Shown: positions 1 through 6,272, counted from the first letter of the stretch. The stretch: 8,340 nt of DNA from an uncultured Eubacteriales bacterium (GCA_900555795.1 USMP01000040.1:1-8340), one strand, 5' to 3'. Numbers and translations are program-made. The notes: a model not told the origin generated them from the letters alone.

Positions 1-32
1 GCCTGTGGACGGCCAAAGGGAAAATCCATGCT

Positions 33-246
33 GGTACCTCCCAATCGGAAAGGGGGCGCGCTGCATCAGCGGTAGAGTGGATTCCGCTGTACACCCCCTC
101 TATCGTATGCCGGCGGAAGGAAAGCGTGCGGAGGGCGGCGAACCGGGGTTGTCCCTCCCGTACTGGCTCTTCCGTATGAAGAGCATTCCGCCCCGGCGGC
201 CCTGCATTCAGTGTCGCCGGGTGCGCGGCATATGCTGGAAGGTGCT
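33..246 (+). ncRNA. Candidate structured RNA (family not recognised) upstream of cdaA
   Basis: No credible protein is encoded here, but the + strand folds into an orderly multi-branched structure. The first domain is a three-way junction: 51-56 pairs with 94-99 (AGGGGG/CCCCCT) and encloses hairpins 59-63/67-71 (CGCTG, loop CAT) and 72-80/84-92 (one G-G mismatch, loop ATT). The second domain is closed by 104-112/226-234 (nine pairs). With no unpaired base at two of its junctions it holds helix 113-118/186-191 and helix 192-198/215-221 (CCCGGCG/CGCCGGG). Inside 113-118/186-191 lie hairpins 126-135/153-163 (one bulge) and 166-172/178-184 (GCTCTTC, loop CGTAT). A weaker closing helix, 33-41/237-246, joins the ends. 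G-U pairs at 78-86, 105-233 and 128-161 fit the + strand; on the other strand they would be A-C mismatches. The true ends are unclear: bases 4-30 and 247-278 can also pair. It could be a free small RNA or a long leader. I found no T-box, tmRNA, SRP, RNase P or common riboswitch signature. Confidence 0.5.
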
Positions 247-319
247 CCGTTTCCTGCTATCCTCTGGGGGAATTGCGGAAAAATTTACGAATTGTACAAA
301 AAATTGCAGGTGGAATTGG

Positions 320-348
320 TTGCTTTTTCCCCGCACTTAGATTAGAAT
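320..348 (+). promoter_or_regulatory. Possible sigma-A-type promoter for the cdaA operon
   Basis: TTGCTT (320-325) and TAGAAT (343-348) are separated by 17 bases and lie in the AT-rich stretch just before cdaA. The -10 box matches TATAAT at five of six positions; the -35 box matches only TTG. Transcription would start near 355, leaving a short leader of about 33 bases before the cdaA start at 388. An alternative pair is TTGGTT (316-321) with TTAGAT (337-342), 15 bases apart. A perfect 8-base palindrome, TTGTACAA (292-299), lies just upstream and could be chance or an operator. If this promoter is real, the structured RNA upstream is a separate transcript or is only part of a longer read-through leader. 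Confidence 0.35.
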
Positions 349-375
349 AGGAGTACTTATGGGATTATGAAAATT

Positions 376-381
376 GGGGGG
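376..381 (+). promoter_or_regulatory. Ribosome binding site deciding the cdaA start at 388
   Basis: A run of six G lies six bases before ATG 388 and can pair with the CCUCC of 16S rRNA. The in-frame upstream ATG at 367 has its nearest Shine-Dalgarno (AGGAG, 349-353) 13 bases away, too far for good use. That AGGAG instead sits five bases before ATG 359, which opens only a three-codon frame (M-G-L-stop) ending at 370. Confidence 0.5.
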
Positions 382-387
382 CAAATC

Positions 388-1278
388 ATGGAGGTCATCA
401 CGGGAATTGCACAGCAGATCGTGGATTTTGTTCTCTCCCTAAAGTTAAGCGATATTCTGGATATTTTAATCATTGCGTATCTGGTGTACCGTTTGCTGCT
501 TCTGGTGCGCAAGACCAATTCCTCCCGCTTGTTCAAGGGTGTGCTTCTGGTGCTCCTGGGGCTGTGGGTCTCCTCCTTCGGCCTGCGGGGGCTGAACTAT
601 TTGTTGAGCCATATTGTGGAGTGGGGCGTTTTGGCGCTGCTGATTCTCTTCCAGCCGGAGATCAGGCGGGTGTTGGAGCAGATGGGCAGCAGCCGGTTTC
701 CGTTTTTGGAGTTTTTTTCCAAGCCGCAGGTGGACAAGCAGGTCATTGAGAAGGCCATCGCCCAGACAGTGCAGGCCTGCGGGGATATGAGCAAGTCCCG
801 CACGGGGGCGCTGATTGTGTTTGAACGGAACATTCAGCTGGACGAGGTCCTCCGCAGCGGCACCAGGCTGGATGCGGAAACCTCCTCGGAACTGCTGAAA
901 AACATCTTTTTTGTGAAGGCGCCCATGCACGACGGCGCCGTCATTGTCCGGCAGGGCAGGGTCCTGGGGGCGGGCTGCATGCTTCCCCTGAGCCGGAATG
1001 TGAATTTAAGCCGGGATCTGGGCATGCGCCACCGGGCTGGCATCGGCATGAGCGAGAATTCCGACGCGGTGGTGGTTCTGGTCAGTGAGGAGACCGGCTC
1101 CATTTCGGTGGCCGTGGGCGGCATGCTTAAGCGGCATCTGATGACCGAGACGCTGGAGCAGCTGCTGCGCAACGAGCTGCTGCCCCAGCCGGAGGCGGAG
1201 GCGGACAAGGATGCCAAAAGGCGCCAGCCTCTGAAAAACCTTTTCGGCATTGGGAAAAGGGAGGACCGCCATGAGTGA
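388..1278 (+). CDS. cdaA: Membrane diadenylate cyclase CdaA (c-di-AMP synthase)
   Basis: CdaA joins two ATP into cyclic di-AMP plus two pyrophosphates at the inner face of the membrane. In Bacillota this messenger controls potassium and osmolyte uptake and cell-wall balance. The 296-residue protein has three hydrophobic segments at about residues 23-41, 50-66 and 70-88, then a linker and the DisA_N-type cyclase domain (about 105-270). The catalytic motif MHDGA has D182-G183-A184 and the ATP-binding motif RHRAG has R214-H215-R216; both are intact. The length is close to that of B. subtilis CdaA (about 273). The tail after residue 270 is charged (E/K/R-rich). I chose ATG 388 over ATG 367 because a G-rich ribosome site lies six bases upstream; the longer form would add seven residues. 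The gene overlaps cdaR by eight bases, so the two are translationally coupled. The family assignment is secure. Confidence 0.97.
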   Translation: MEVITGIAQQIVDFVLSLKLSDILDILIIAYLVYRLLLLVRKTNSSRLFKGVLLVLLGLWVSSFGLRGLNYLLSHIVEWGVLALLILFQPEIRRVLEQMGSSRFPFLEFFSKPQVDKQVIEKAIAQTVQACGDMSKSRTGALIVFERNIQLDEVLRSGTRLDAETSSELLKNIFFVKAPMHDGAVIVRQGRVLGAGCMLPLSRNVNLSRDLGMRHRAGIGMSENSDAVVVLVSEETGSISVAVGGMLKRHLMTETLEQLLRNELLPQPEAEADKDAKRRQPLKNLFGIGKREDRHE

Positions 1279-2506
1279 GAAAACCAATAAGATCCTTTAT
1301 ATGGCGCTGTCCCTGCTGCTGGCGATCCTGTTTTGGCTGTACGTGGATAACGCCGAAGGGGGCAAAATCAGCGAGACCTTTTACAACGTTCCCGTGGAGT
1401 TTATTGGGGAGACGGATGTACTGGCTACCCGTGGGCTGATGCTGGCGGACGCCGGGGAGACCACGATTACCCTGCGTCTGAGCGGACCCCGTCTGGCCAT
1501 ATCCAGTCTGGACCGGGACGATATCCGCATCCAGGTGGACCTGACGGGCATCAACGCCGTCAGCACCTATCAACTCAGCTATACGGTCAATTACCCGGAC
1601 TCCATCAACAACAGCGACATCAGCATTGAATCCGCCTCCCGCTCCACGGTGACGGTACAGGTGATTGAACTATCCACAAAGACCGTTCCGGTGGTCGCGG
1701 AGATCGTGGGCAAGGTGGCGGATGGGTATATGTATATGTCGGACCGCCTGGTGCTGGAGCCCTCCACCCTGACCGTCAGCGGCCGGGAGGAGGATATTGC
1801 TGATGTGGAGCAGGCCAGGATTGTCCTGGATCTTACTGACGCCACCAGCACCGTAGAGCGGGAATTCACCTACCAGCTGTTGGACAGCGCCGGCGGCCAG
1901 GTGCCCACCGACGGTATCCGGGTCTCTGACAAGCGGATTGAGGTGACGGCACCGGTATTCCTAGTGAAGGATCTGGATCTGACCATCAAGTGGAAGGAGG
2001 CCGCCGGGTCCATGCTGGAGAATGTGGACTGGGAGATTGTCCCCAACAAGATCACGGTGGCTGGGGAGGCGTCCAGTTTGGAGACAAAGGAGAATATCAT
2101 TCTGGGCGAGGTGGATCTCAGCAATCTTCTCTCCGATACCCAGCTGGAACTGGAGATCGACACCCCTGCCAACTGCGTCAACAGCAGCGGTATTGCCAGT
2201 GCCACCGTGTCCATCAAATTTATCAACGGCCTGGAGACGCGGCTCTTCACTGTCACCAATATTGCCGCCCGGGGCCTGTCCAACGGGCAGAATTTCAGCC
2301 GGATTACCAATTCTGTGGATGTGGTGGTCCGGGGCATGCCGGAGGAACTGGAGGAACTGACAGCGGATGATATCCGCATTGTGGTTGACCTGACGGAGTA
2401 TACCTCTGACGGAACCTATTCTGTACCCGCCACCGTGCTGGTGGACGGCCACGATGGGGTGGGGGCTGTGGGCTCCTACACTGTGGCCTGCAAGATCACA
2501 TCCTAG
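1271..2506 (+). CDS. cdaR: YbbR-domain protein CdaR, regulator of CdaA
   Basis: CdaR is the membrane-anchored partner that modulates CdaA activity, with its YbbR repeats outside the cytoplasm. The 411-residue product has a short basic N-terminus, one transmembrane segment at about residues 8-25 (uncleaved anchor, ending FWLYVDN) and then four YbbR-like beta-rich repeats, roughly residues 34-110, 118-200, 212-300 and 312-405. Repeat signatures are visible as SGPRLAISSLDRDDIRIQVD, TVSGREEDIADVEQARIVLD, TVAGEASSLETKENIILGEV and RGMPEELEELTADDIRIVVD. It starts with ATG 1271, six bases after GGGAGG (1259-1264), inside the end of cdaA. An upstream in-frame start at 1250 would lie deeper inside cdaA and lacks a ribosome site. 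In Bacillus, Listeria and Staphylococcus the next gene is glmM; here it is not. Confidence 0.94.
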   Translation: MSEKTNKILYMALSLLLAILFWLYVDNAEGGKISETFYNVPVEFIGETDVLATRGLMLADAGETTITLRLSGPRLAISSLDRDDIRIQVDLTGINAVSTYQLSYTVNYPDSINNSDISIESASRSTVTVQVIELSTKTVPVVAEIVGKVADGYMYMSDRLVLEPSTLTVSGREEDIADVEQARIVLDLTDATSTVEREFTYQLLDSAGGQVPTDGIRVSDKRIEVTAPVFLVKDLDLTIKWKEAAGSMLENVDWEIVPNKITVAGEASSLETKENIILGEVDLSNLLSDTQLELEIDTPANCVNSSGIASATVSIKFINGLETRLFTVTNIAARGLSNGQNFSRITNSVDVVVRGMPEELEELTADDIRIVVDLTEYTSDGTYSVPATVLVDGHDGVGAVGSYTVACKITS

Positions 2507-2518
2507 GGGGCGCCGCTT

Positions 2519-2923
2519 ATGATCCAGATTGCGACTGTCACCGGGGTACCCGCCCCGGGAGAGGCGGTGGTGTCCGTGGTCCGGCAAAGTGCCTGCGGCC
2601 ACGACTGCGAAACCTGCGCCGGCTGCGGTGCCCAGGGAGGAAGCCTCACGGTTCGGGCTGTGACGGAAATTCCGGTGGCTGTGGGGGATCGGGTAGAGAT
2701 ATACAGCGGCAACAGCCGGGTGCTGGGCATCGCGGCGTTGGTGTATCTGGCGCCGGTGGCTCTGTTTTTGGCAGGCTACCTTCTCTCCGGCGCCCTGCCG
2801 GAGACGATGCGTTACCTATGCGGGGGGATGGCCTTCCTGCTGGGGATGCTGGGTGCGGTGGCGCTGGACCGGCTGGCCCGACGGCGGGGCGGCGTTGTGT
2901 TCCGAATCCTGCGCAAGGTATAG
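2519..2923 (+). CDS. RseC/MucC-like (SoxR-reducing-system type) membrane protein
   Basis: This 134-residue protein resembles the RseC/MucC family. Its N-terminal region (1-65) carries a cysteine cluster, C26-x3-C30-x2-C33-x2-C36, followed by a small beta-rich part (TVRAVTEIPVAVGDRVEIYS). Two transmembrane segments follow at about residues 67-88 and 95-112, and the protein ends in a basic cytoplasmic tail. In E. coli RseC works with the Rsx (Rnf-like) complex that keeps SoxR reduced. In Clostridia such proteins often stand alone, and their role there is not known to me. The cysteine cluster could bind an iron-sulfur centre or another metal, or be redox active; that is inference. The gene starts 12 bases after the cdaR stop, with a G-rich ribosome site (2505-2510). 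Its stop overlaps the ribosome site of the next gene, so it belongs to the operon. Family confidence is good, function low. Confidence 0.85.
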   Translation: MIQIATVTGVPAPGEAVVSVVRQSACGHDCETCAGCGAQGGSLTVRAVTEIPVAVGDRVEIYSGNSRVLGIAALVYLAPVALFLAGYLLSGALPETMRYLCGGMAFLLGMLGAVALDRLARRRGGVVFRILRKV

Positions 2924-2931
2924 GTGAGGAC

Positions 2932-3831
2932 ATGTTCGGCTATGTAAGACCATCCACGGCGCAGCTGAGCGAAGCGGACAAGCAGCGCTTTGCCGCCGTG
3001 TACTGCGGACTGTGCCGCGCGCTGCAGCGGCGCTACGGCACTGCAGCCCGCTTTATTCTCAACTATGATTTTACCTTTCTGGCGGTGCTGCTGTCGGAGA
3101 GGGAGTCTGGTGAGCCGCTGCACAGGCGGTGTATGGCGCATCCTGTGCGGGGGCGGGACTATTTCCCCGGCAATGCCGCCCTTGACCTGGCAGCGGACTG
3201 CAGTGTGATTCTGGCCTGGTGGCAGCTGCGGGATGCCGTGGCGGATCACGGCGCCGCTGCGGGGGCAAAATATCGGGCCGCATCCCTGGCCTTGGCGGGC
3301 GCCTACGGCAAGGCCCGCCGCCTCCGTCCTGATTTTGACCGGTCCACGGCGGCACATCTGGAGAAGCTGGGCCGGCTGGAGCGGGAGGGCTGCGCCTCCA
3401 TGGACGAGGCGGCGGATGCCTTCGCCGTGCTGCTGCGGGGGATCGGCAGCCAGGTGGCGGACCCGGTGCGGCGGCGGGTGACGGAGGAGTTTCTCTACCA
3501 TCTGGGCCGCTGGATCTATCTGGTGGACGCGGCGGACGACCTGAAGGAGGACTTTGCCTCCGGCAACTATAACCCGCTGATCCTCCGATTCTCCCTGCAG
3601 GAGGGCAAGCTGTCAGAGGAAGCCAGGCGGAGTCTGGTGATTTCATTGGACGGCTCTATCCGCCTGATGGCCGCAGCCTATGAGTTGTGGGACTTCGGAG
3701 TGTGGAGTCCCATCATCCGCGCGACAGTCTATGAGGGGCTTTTCTGTGTGGGAAAGGCTGTTTTAGAGGGTACATTCCAAGCTGGCGATACGTGGTTTCG
3801 TATTGGCGGCAGAAACAAGGAGCAGCTATGA
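2932..3831 (+). CDS. DUF5685 family protein of unknown function
   Basis: This is a 299-residue, largely helical, soluble protein without a signal peptide or clear membrane segment. It matches my memory of DUF5685, a family found mainly in Clostridia. Near the N-terminus is YCGLC (C25-x2-C28) followed by a basic helix, then NYDFTFLAVLLSE, a third cysteine before MAHP (C67) and a fourth in AADCSVIL (C90). These four could form a metal site (inference). Near residues 190-215 is a conserved-looking acidic motif, D199-x2-D202-D203-x3-D207, ending NYNPL. It recalls the aspartate-rich metal motifs of helical enzymes such as prenyl-transferases, but I have no proof of homology. ATG 2932 is five bases after AGGTG (2922-2926), which overlaps the rseC-like stop. 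The last bases form ATGA with the J-protein start, so the two are coupled. No function is assigned. Confidence 0.85.
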   Translation: MFGYVRPSTAQLSEADKQRFAAVYCGLCRALQRRYGTAARFILNYDFTFLAVLLSERESGEPLHRRCMAHPVRGRDYFPGNAALDLAADCSVILAWWQLRDAVADHGAAAGAKYRAASLALAGAYGKARRLRPDFDRSTAAHLEKLGRLEREGCASMDEAADAFAVLLRGIGSQVADPVRRRVTEEFLYHLGRWIYLVDAADDLKEDFASGNYNPLILRFSLQEGKLSEEARRSLVISLDGSIRLMAAAYELWDFGVWSPIIRATVYEGLFCVGKAVLEGTFQAGDTWFRIGGRNKEQL

Positions 3832-4487
3832 GCGATCCCTATAAAATTCTGAATATCCCCAGCACCGCCACCGATGAGGAGGTCAAAAAGGCGTACCGGG
3901 ACCTGGCGCGGAAGTACCACCCGGATAACTACCACGACAACCCGCTGGCGGATCTGGCCCAGGAGAAGATGAAGGAGATCAACGAGGCCTACGACACCAT
4001 TCAGCGCCAGCGGGGCAGCCGGGGCGCCGGGGGCGGCGGAACTGCCTCCGCTCAGCAGAGTTACGGCGGCTATCAGCGCCAGTCGTCGGCCTACAATGGC
4101 TATGCCTCCGCAGGAAGTGCCGCCTTTCAGCAGGTCCGTATGGCAATCAACCGCAACGATTTGGGCACGGCGGAGCAGATACTGGGCCGGATCGATGACC
4201 ACAACGGCGAGTGGAACTTTCTCAAGGGCACCATCTGCTACCGGCGGGGCTGGGTGGACGAGGCCCGTCGCTATTACCAGACCGCCTGCCAGATGGACCC
4301 GTCCAACAGTGAGTACCAGCAGGCCCTCAGCTATGTGGAGAACGGCGGGGAGACTGCCTACCGTCCCGGCGGCTTTGGAATGTTTTCCACAGACTGTACG
4401 GAGGGGAATACCTGCGGCCGGCTGGCCTGTATGTATTTGGCCTGTAATATGTGTGGCTTCGGTGGGATGCGTTTTTGTATTTGCTAG
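3828..4487 (+). CDS. J-domain (DnaJ-like) protein with TPR-like region and cysteine-rich tail
   Basis: The 219-residue protein opens with a canonical J domain (about residues 3-58). The H31-P32-D33 motif that stimulates the Hsp70 ATPase is intact and the downstream helix EKMKEINEAYDTI is present. Next comes a low-complexity G/S/Q/Y-rich linker (about 60-98), then a helical region (about 99-165) with TPR-like features (a GTAEQILGRI helix and WNFLKGTICYRRGWVDEARR). The last 30 residues hold seven cysteines (C190, 196, 201, 206, 209, 217, 219) and the chain ends C-I-C. It lacks the G/F region, zinc repeats and client-binding domain of true DnaJ, so it is a specialised (class C) co-chaperone, expected to bring DnaK to a particular client or site. 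ATG 3828 is five bases after AAGGAG (3817-3822) and overlaps the DUF5685 stop by four bases. The tail may bind metal, be lipidated or form disulfides; this is unknown. Confidence 0.9.
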   Translation: MSDPYKILNIPSTATDEEVKKAYRDLARKYHPDNYHDNPLADLAQEKMKEINEAYDTIQRQRGSRGAGGGGTASAQQSYGGYQRQSSAYNGYASAGSAAFQQVRMAINRNDLGTAEQILGRIDDHNGEWNFLKGTICYRRGWVDEARRYYQTACQMDPSNSEYQQALSYVENGGETAYRPGGFGMFSTDCTEGNTCGRLACMYLACNMCGFGGMRFCIC

Positions 4488-4500
4488 CCGTGAAGCGGCT
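4486..4500 (+). other. Small intergenic hairpin between the J-protein gene and yicC
   Basis: AGCCG (4486-4490) pairs with CGGCT (4496-4500) around a five-base loop, starting inside the J-protein stop codon. No T-run follows, so it is not a standard intrinsic terminator. It could slow 3' decay of the upstream mRNA or be chance. The 39-base gap otherwise holds only the yicC ribosome site. Confidence 0.25.
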
Positions 4501-4511
4501 GTGGGAATAAC

Positions 4512-4517
4512 AGGAGG
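4512..4517 (+). promoter_or_regulatory. Ribosome binding site deciding the TTG start of yicC
   Basis: A perfect AGGAGG lies nine bases before TTG 4527. The only nearby ATG (4519) is one base from the Shine-Dalgarno, too close, and runs only M-I-F-stop (4519-4530). The next in-frame ATG (4539) would remove the family's conserved N-terminal residues. Confidence 0.7.
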
Positions 4518-4526
4518 GATGATCTT

Positions 4527-5411
4527 TTGATTAAGAGTATGACTGGTTACGGACGGGCCAGGGAGCAGAGAAACCACCGGGACATAACGGTGGAGGTCCG
4601 CAGCGTGAATAACCGGTATCTGGACTGCGCCGTAAAAATGCCCCGGGCCTATATTTTTGCCGAGGACGCCATTAAGTCCCTGGTACAGAAGGCTACCAGC
4701 CGGGGCAAGGTGGATGTGTTTGTGTCGGTTGATTCCCTGGGGGCGGAGGAGACGGTGGTATCCGTCAATGAACCTCTGGCCAGGGGATATATACAGGCGA
4801 TGCACCGTCTGTGCGAACTGGGCGGCGGGCTGGTCCGGGAGGGCTGCGGCGCTGCGGAACTGGCGAGGCTTCCGGATGTGCTGGCTGTCACGCAGGCGGA
4901 AGAGGATCTGGAGAGTGTTTCTGCCGACCTCTGCGCGGTGGTAGAGGACGCTTTGGCGGCATACAATGCCATGCGGGAGACGGAGGGCCGGAAGCTGGAG
5001 GAGGATATTCTGGGCCGGCTGGATACCATTGAAGCCATTACGGCCCGCGTGGAGGAGCGCTCTCCCCAGACTGTGGCGGAGTACCGGGAAAAATTGCTCG
5101 CCCGTATGCGGGAGGTGCTGCAGAGCACCACAATAGACGAGGGCCGCATTCTCACCGAGGCGGCCATCTTTGCTGACAAGGTGGCTGTGGATGAGGAGAC
5201 AGTGCGGCTGCGCAGCCACCTGGCGCAGCTGCGGGACATGCTGCGCAGCGGCGTGCCGGTAGGCCGGAAGCTGGATTTCCTGATCCAGGAGGTCAATCGG
5301 GAGTGCAATACCATCGGCTCAAAATGCACGGATCTGACCATTGCCAGAGATGTGGTGGACCTGAAGGCGGAGGTGGAAAAGATCCGCGAGCAGGTTCAGA
5401 ATATCGAGTAG
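4527..5411 (+). CDS. yicC: YicC/YloC family endoribonuclease-like protein
   Basis: The 294-residue product starts MIKSMTGYGRA, the hallmark N-terminus of the YicC/YloC family, and carries the C-terminal DUF1732 signature QEVNREC (254-260) followed by NTIGSKC (261-267). Family members in E. coli (YicC) and B. subtilis (YloC) are described as endoribonucleases acting on RNA in the cytoplasm, as oligomers. The length matches the family (about 287-291). It starts with TTG, chosen because AGGAGG sits nine bases upstream and because TTG gives the conserved N-terminus. The middle (about 150-235) is rich in charged helices. The stop overlaps the ribosome site of remA, so the genes are co-translated. 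This is the first gene of the conserved Bacillota run yicC-remA-gmk-rpoZ. The exact substrate in this organism is not known. Confidence 0.95.
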   Translation: MIKSMTGYGRAREQRNHRDITVEVRSVNNRYLDCAVKMPRAYIFAEDAIKSLVQKATSRGKVDVFVSVDSLGAEETVVSVNEPLARGYIQAMHRLCELGGGLVREGCGAAELARLPDVLAVTQAEEDLESVSADLCAVVEDALAAYNAMRETEGRKLEEDILGRLDTIEAITARVEERSPQTVAEYREKLLARMREVLQSTTIDEGRILTEAAIFADKVAVDEETVRLRSHLAQLRDMLRSGVPVGRKLDFLIQEVNRECNTIGSKCTDLTIARDVVDLKAEVEKIREQVQNIE

Positions 5412-5421
5412 GAGGGGCGGC

Positions 5422-5682
5422 ATGGAGTTTGTGAACATCGGCTACGGCAGCATGATCTCTGCCCAACGGCTGATTGCCCTGATCAGCCCCGACTCCGCCC
5501 CCATTAAGCGGCTGGTTTCAGAAGCCCGGGACCGCAGCATGCTCATTGATGCCACCTTTGGACGGAAGACGGCGGCTGTACTGATTATGGACAGCGACCA
5601 TGTGATTCTGTCGGGCCTGCCGCTGGAGAAGCTGGGGCCGCGGTTTGGAATGGCTCCCACGGTACTGGAGGAGGAGCAATGA
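5422..5682 (+). CDS. remA: RemA-family DNA-binding regulator (DUF370)
   Basis: The 86-residue protein matches B. subtilis RemA (89 residues) almost throughout: NIGYGSMISAQRLIAL at the start, SPDSAPIKRL (22-31), LIDATFGRKT (41-50) and DSDHVILS (57-64). RemA forms ring-like oligomers that bind DNA. In B. subtilis it activates biofilm-matrix and osmoprotection genes. In Clostridia it is widely kept, also where those targets are absent, so its regulon here is unknown. AGGAGGGG (5410-5417) overlaps the yicC stop and serves ATG 5422. The gene overlaps gmk by four bases (ATGA). The arginine-rich residues R16, R30, R36, R38 and R48 are typical of the family's nucleic-acid surface (inference). Confidence 0.95.
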   Translation: MEFVNIGYGSMISAQRLIALISPDSAPIKRLVSEARDRSMLIDATFGRKTAAVLIMDSDHVILSGLPLEKLGPRFGMAPTVLEEEQ

Positions 5683-6272
5683 GACGGGGAAAGACATTTA
5701 TCATCTGCGGCCCCTCCGGCGTGGGGAAGGGGACGGTGGTTTCCCGGCTTTTGGCCCAGGACCCCACCCTCTATTTTTCCGTCTCCGCCACCACCAGGCC
5801 ACCCCGGCCTGGTGAGGAGGACGGGATTCACTACCACTTTCTCTCCCAAGAGCAGTTTCAGCACTGGATCCGGGAGGATGCTTTCCTGGAGTACGCGGAG
5901 TTCGTGGGCAATTACTACGGCACACCCAAAAAGTATGTGGACGAGGCCATGGCTGCCGGCCGGGATGTGATACTGGACATTGAGATCCAGGGGGCGGACC
6001 AGGTCCACCGCAAGCGCCCCGATGCGGTACGCATCTATGTGGCCCCCCCCAGCTGGGAGGAATTGGAGCGCCGCCTCATTGGCCGGGGTACCGAGGACAT
6101 GGAACGGGTGCGCCGCCGTTTGGAGCGGGGGAAGCAGGAGTTTGCCGCCGCCAGGGAATTTGATTATTTTGTGATCAACGACACCGTGGACCGGGCTGTG
6201 GAGGAGATTCACGCCATTCTCTGCGCGGAGCACTGCCGGCCCGATGAGCGGATTTCCATGGTGGATCGTTAG
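5679..6272 (+). CDS. gmk: Guanylate kinase
   Basis: Guanylate kinase turns GMP plus ATP into GDP plus ADP, the required step for GTP and dGTP supply. In many Bacillota it is also a target of (p)ppGpp inhibition. The 197-residue product has the P-loop GPSGVGKGT at 11-19 (K17), the GMP-binding stretch SATTRPPRPGE (36-46), the NYYGTP segment (78-83) and DIEIQG (100-105), where D100 belongs to the active site. A helical lid region rich in arginine follows (about 120-150). The length fits the family (about 200), and all key residues appear intact. It starts at ATG 5679 inside the remA stop, with GGAGGAG just upstream within remA. Its stop is followed by the widest gap inside the second block (42 bases, AT-rich). 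Confidence 0.97.
   Translation: MRRGKTFIICGPSGVGKGTVVSRLLAQDPTLYFSVSATTRPPRPGEEDGIHYHFLSQEQFQHWIREDAFLEYAEFVGNYYGTPKKYVDEAMAAGRDVILDIEIQGADQVHRKRPDAVRIYVAPPSWEELERRLIGRGTEDMERVRRRLERGKQEFAAAREFDYFVINDTVDRAVEEIHAILCAEHCRPDERISMVDR

Noticed and set aside
50..98. tRNA-like look (GCGGTAGAGTGG with flanking GGGGG/CCCCC)
   Set aside because: There is no T-arm (GGTTCGAATCC type), no proper anticodon arm and no CCA-side acceptor; the pairs fit a three-way junction better.
104..234. SRP RNA, RNase P RNA, tmRNA, T-box or common riboswitch
   Set aside because: The GGAAGGAA at 115-122 recalls SRP RNA, but the surrounding conserved bases are absent. The signature blocks I know for the other classes are also absent.
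5..340. A 111-codon open frame on the + strand starting with GTG
   Set aside because: It has no ribosome site, an odd composition (many Cys, Trp, Arg, Pro) and no family resemblance, and it runs straight through the RNA helices. It is likely a chance frame.
4486..4510. Intrinsic terminator after the J-protein gene
   Set aside because: The hairpin is only five pairs and is followed by GTGGGAATAA with no T-run.
3729..5219. A 496-codon open frame on the - strand opposite the J-protein gene and yicC
   Set aside because: It has the same shadow composition, no ribosome site and no recognisable motif, and the opposite-strand genes are secure.
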